Assembly: GCA_947625895.1 (NCBI GenBank)
Contig: CANQPZ010000003.1
Location: forward strand, 1-57,591
From: an uncultured Clostridia bacterium
GTDB taxonomy: Bacteria; Bacillota; Clostridia; TANB77; CAG-508
DNA: 57,591 nucleotides
Direction of reading: 5' to 3'
In this document: positions 56,402-57,591 of the stretch, piece after piece
Layout: every line of letters begins with the position of its first letter
Numbering within the stretch: the stretch's first letter is position 1
Notes under the pieces: model-generated
Seen by the model: only the letters and a program-made list of their open reading frames with translations
Told to the model about the DNA's origin: nothing
Database searches by the model: none
Program-made: the position numbers and the translations under genes

Positions 56402-57010
56402 ATGGGAATAATAGTGGATATATGTATAGTAGCAATTATTTTACTATCAACATTTTTGGCATATAGGAAAGGATTAGTAAAATTAGCAGTTGGTTTATTT
56501 TCTTTTATTATAGCTGTTGTATTAACATTTGTGTTATACCAACCAATTGCAAATATAGTAATTAATTGCACAGGAATTGATGAAATGATAGAAGATTCAA
56601 TTTATGAAAAAGCAAATGACATTATCAAAGAAGATGAAGAAGAATCTTTAACAAATGAAATTATTGAACAAGCTAAAAACGAAATGTTACCAGAAACTGC
56701 AAGAACATTATCAGTTAATATTATAAAAGGTGTAGTTATTATCATTTTATTTGTGGGAATTAAAATAGGATTAAGATTTGTAACATTTATAGCTGACCTA
56801 GTTGCAAAATTACCAGTACTAAATCAAATTAATAAAGCAGGTGGAATTGTATATGGGATTTTAAGAGGTATATTAGTTATATATGTATTACTTCTTTTAA
56901 CAAATGTTTCTGGACAAATTGATCCTGAAAATGCAGTAAATAAATCTATTAATCAATCAACTATTGGAAAAATAATGTATGAAAATAATATTCTTAATTT
57001 ATTGTTTTAA
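56402..57010 (+). CDS. cvpA: CvpA family membrane protein
   Basis: 202 residues, four hydrophobic helices, with the CvpA-type start (ILLSTFLAYRKGLVKLA) and a second half with VYGILRGILVIYVLL. CvpA proteins are inner-membrane proteins tied to envelope stress and colicin V production in E. coli; their mechanism is unsettled. Confidence 0.85.
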   Translation: MGIIVDICIVAIILLSTFLAYRKGLVKLAVGLFSFIIAVVLTFVLYQPIANIVINCTGIDEMIEDSIYEKANDIIKEDEEESLTNEIIEQAKNEMLPETARTLSVNIIKGVVIIILFVGIKIGLRFVTFIADLVAKLPVLNQINKAGGIVYGILRGILVIYVLLLLTNVSGQIDPENAVNKSINQSTIGKIMYENNILNLLF

Positions 57011-57127
57011 ATCAACTATTTAGGACAACTAAATATGAATAGCATAAATATAAAATCAAACATATTTATTGCTTTTTAAAGATGATTTTGTTATACTTAT
57101 ATCATAAAATTATAGGAGTGAAATATT

Positions 57128-57591
57128 TTGAAAAATAAAACAATAAACGATAAAAAAGTAGAAAAATTAAAAAAGAAGAGGAAAAAAAAGAAAACAGGGA
57201 AAAAAATATTGCTTATATTTTTATTAATCATCTTAATTGCAATAGGAATATTTTCTTACAGAGTATATAGAAATGGTGGTGGAATGACAGGAATTCTGGC
57301 TACAATAGTTGGACATGATGAAAATACAAGAAAAAATTTAGGTGAATTTAGGATACTTATATTAGGAATTAGTACGGATCAAGAAGGTGTAGATTTAACA
57401 GATACAATTATAGTTGCTTCTTATAATCCAAATACACAAAAAGCAACATTATTGTCTATACCAAGAGATACATATACAGGAACAAATCCTTCTAAAGCAA
57501 CAGCCTATGAAAAGATAAATGCACTTTATAGTAGAAAACATAGAGCAGATGAAACTTTAAAAGCAGTAAATGATATAACAGGATTAAATAT
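57128..57591 (+). CDS. LytR-CpsA-Psr family protein (N-terminal part, cut by window end)
   Basis: TTG start at 57128 after ATAGGAGTG. 154 codons are visible: a lysine-rich head, one transmembrane helix (about 26-43), then the LCP domain with ILILGIS, DLTDTIIVA and LSIPRDT, whose arginine/aspartate residues bind the polyprenyl pyrophosphate substrate. LCP enzymes attach teichoic acids or other glycopolymers to peptidoglycan. The gene runs off the window. Confidence 0.85.
   Translation, partial: MKNKTINDKKVEKLKKKRKKKKTGKKILLIFLLIILIAIGIFSYRVYRNGGGMTGILATIVGHDENTRKNLGEFRILILGISTDQEGVDLTDTIIVASYNPNTQKATLLSIPRDTYTGTNPSKATAYEKINALYSRKHRADETLKAVNDITGLN

Overview
The window is a very AT-rich chromosomal segment of a low-GC Gram-positive bacterium. 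An uncultured gut Clostridia-like Firmicute is the best guess. The signs are strong AGGAGG-type ribosome binding sites, many TTG/GTG starts, Firmicute families (YkvI, DUF5711, CvpA, LytR-CpsA-Psr, YukD-like, CadC/CadA), CCA-encoding tRNA genes, and a serpin of the kind found in host-associated bacteria. There is no phage structural block, rRNA operon or CRISPR array.

Layout. 1-0.8 kb: the 3' end of a tRNA-Lys followed by a small anchored-protein cassette and a decayed tRNA-like end. 0.9-3.7 kb: a radical SAM/SPASM enzyme translationally coupled to a small YGPPP membrane peptide, then CapA. 3.7-6.0 kb: a Zn/Cd efflux ATPase with its CadC-type sensor and a twin operator. 6.1-12.2 kb: CorA, DUF378, an ABC-F protein, dCMP deaminase and Tex. 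12.2-19.7 kb: a leftward operon of a C-A-PCP-reductase NRPS, a membrane histidine kinase and an HD-GYP response regulator, with an acyl-CoA ligase divergent to it. 21.6-25.6 kb: HtrA protease, LytM/M23 peptidase and serpin. 25.6-36.8 kb: two tRNAs, methionyl-tRNA synthetase and a leftward accessory block (RNase J-like hydrolase, two small unknowns, SpoVK/CbxX-type AAA+, a PD-(D/E)XK protein, C5-cytosine methyltransferase, FAD/Rieske oxidoreductase). 37-40.9 kb: M18 aminopeptidase, XRE regulator, a zincin-like protein and an anchored protein. 41-49 kb: modules stacked behind tRNA-Arg(TCT) (defence-type reverse transcriptase, PHP phosphoesterase, a degenerate methyltransferase-TRD protein with a PDDEXK_4-type nuclease and two unknowns), separated by decayed tRNA-3'-end-like repeats. 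49.1-57.6 kb: T7SS-like small genes, a GDT1-family exporter, a Gld-type ABC transporter, YkvI, DUF5711, CvpA and the start of an LCP protein.

The main observation is a pattern in decoding. I read every coding region for the triplet CGG in frame. There are seven. Five lie exactly where an otherwise intact gene breaks into two ORFs (cadC, the NRPS, the PD-(D/E)XK gene, the cytosine methyltransferase and the FAD/Rieske oxidoreductase). In all five, skipping only the C and reading the next GGN as glycine rejoins the protein, and in three cases this restores a family-conserved glycine. Dozens of CGG triplets occur out of frame, so it is the in-frame codon that is avoided. This looks like CGG-triggered +1 frameshifting or quadruplet decoding, not random decay. 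The other two in-frame CGGs are both in one small, compositionally different ORF (7465-7767) and are the only exception.
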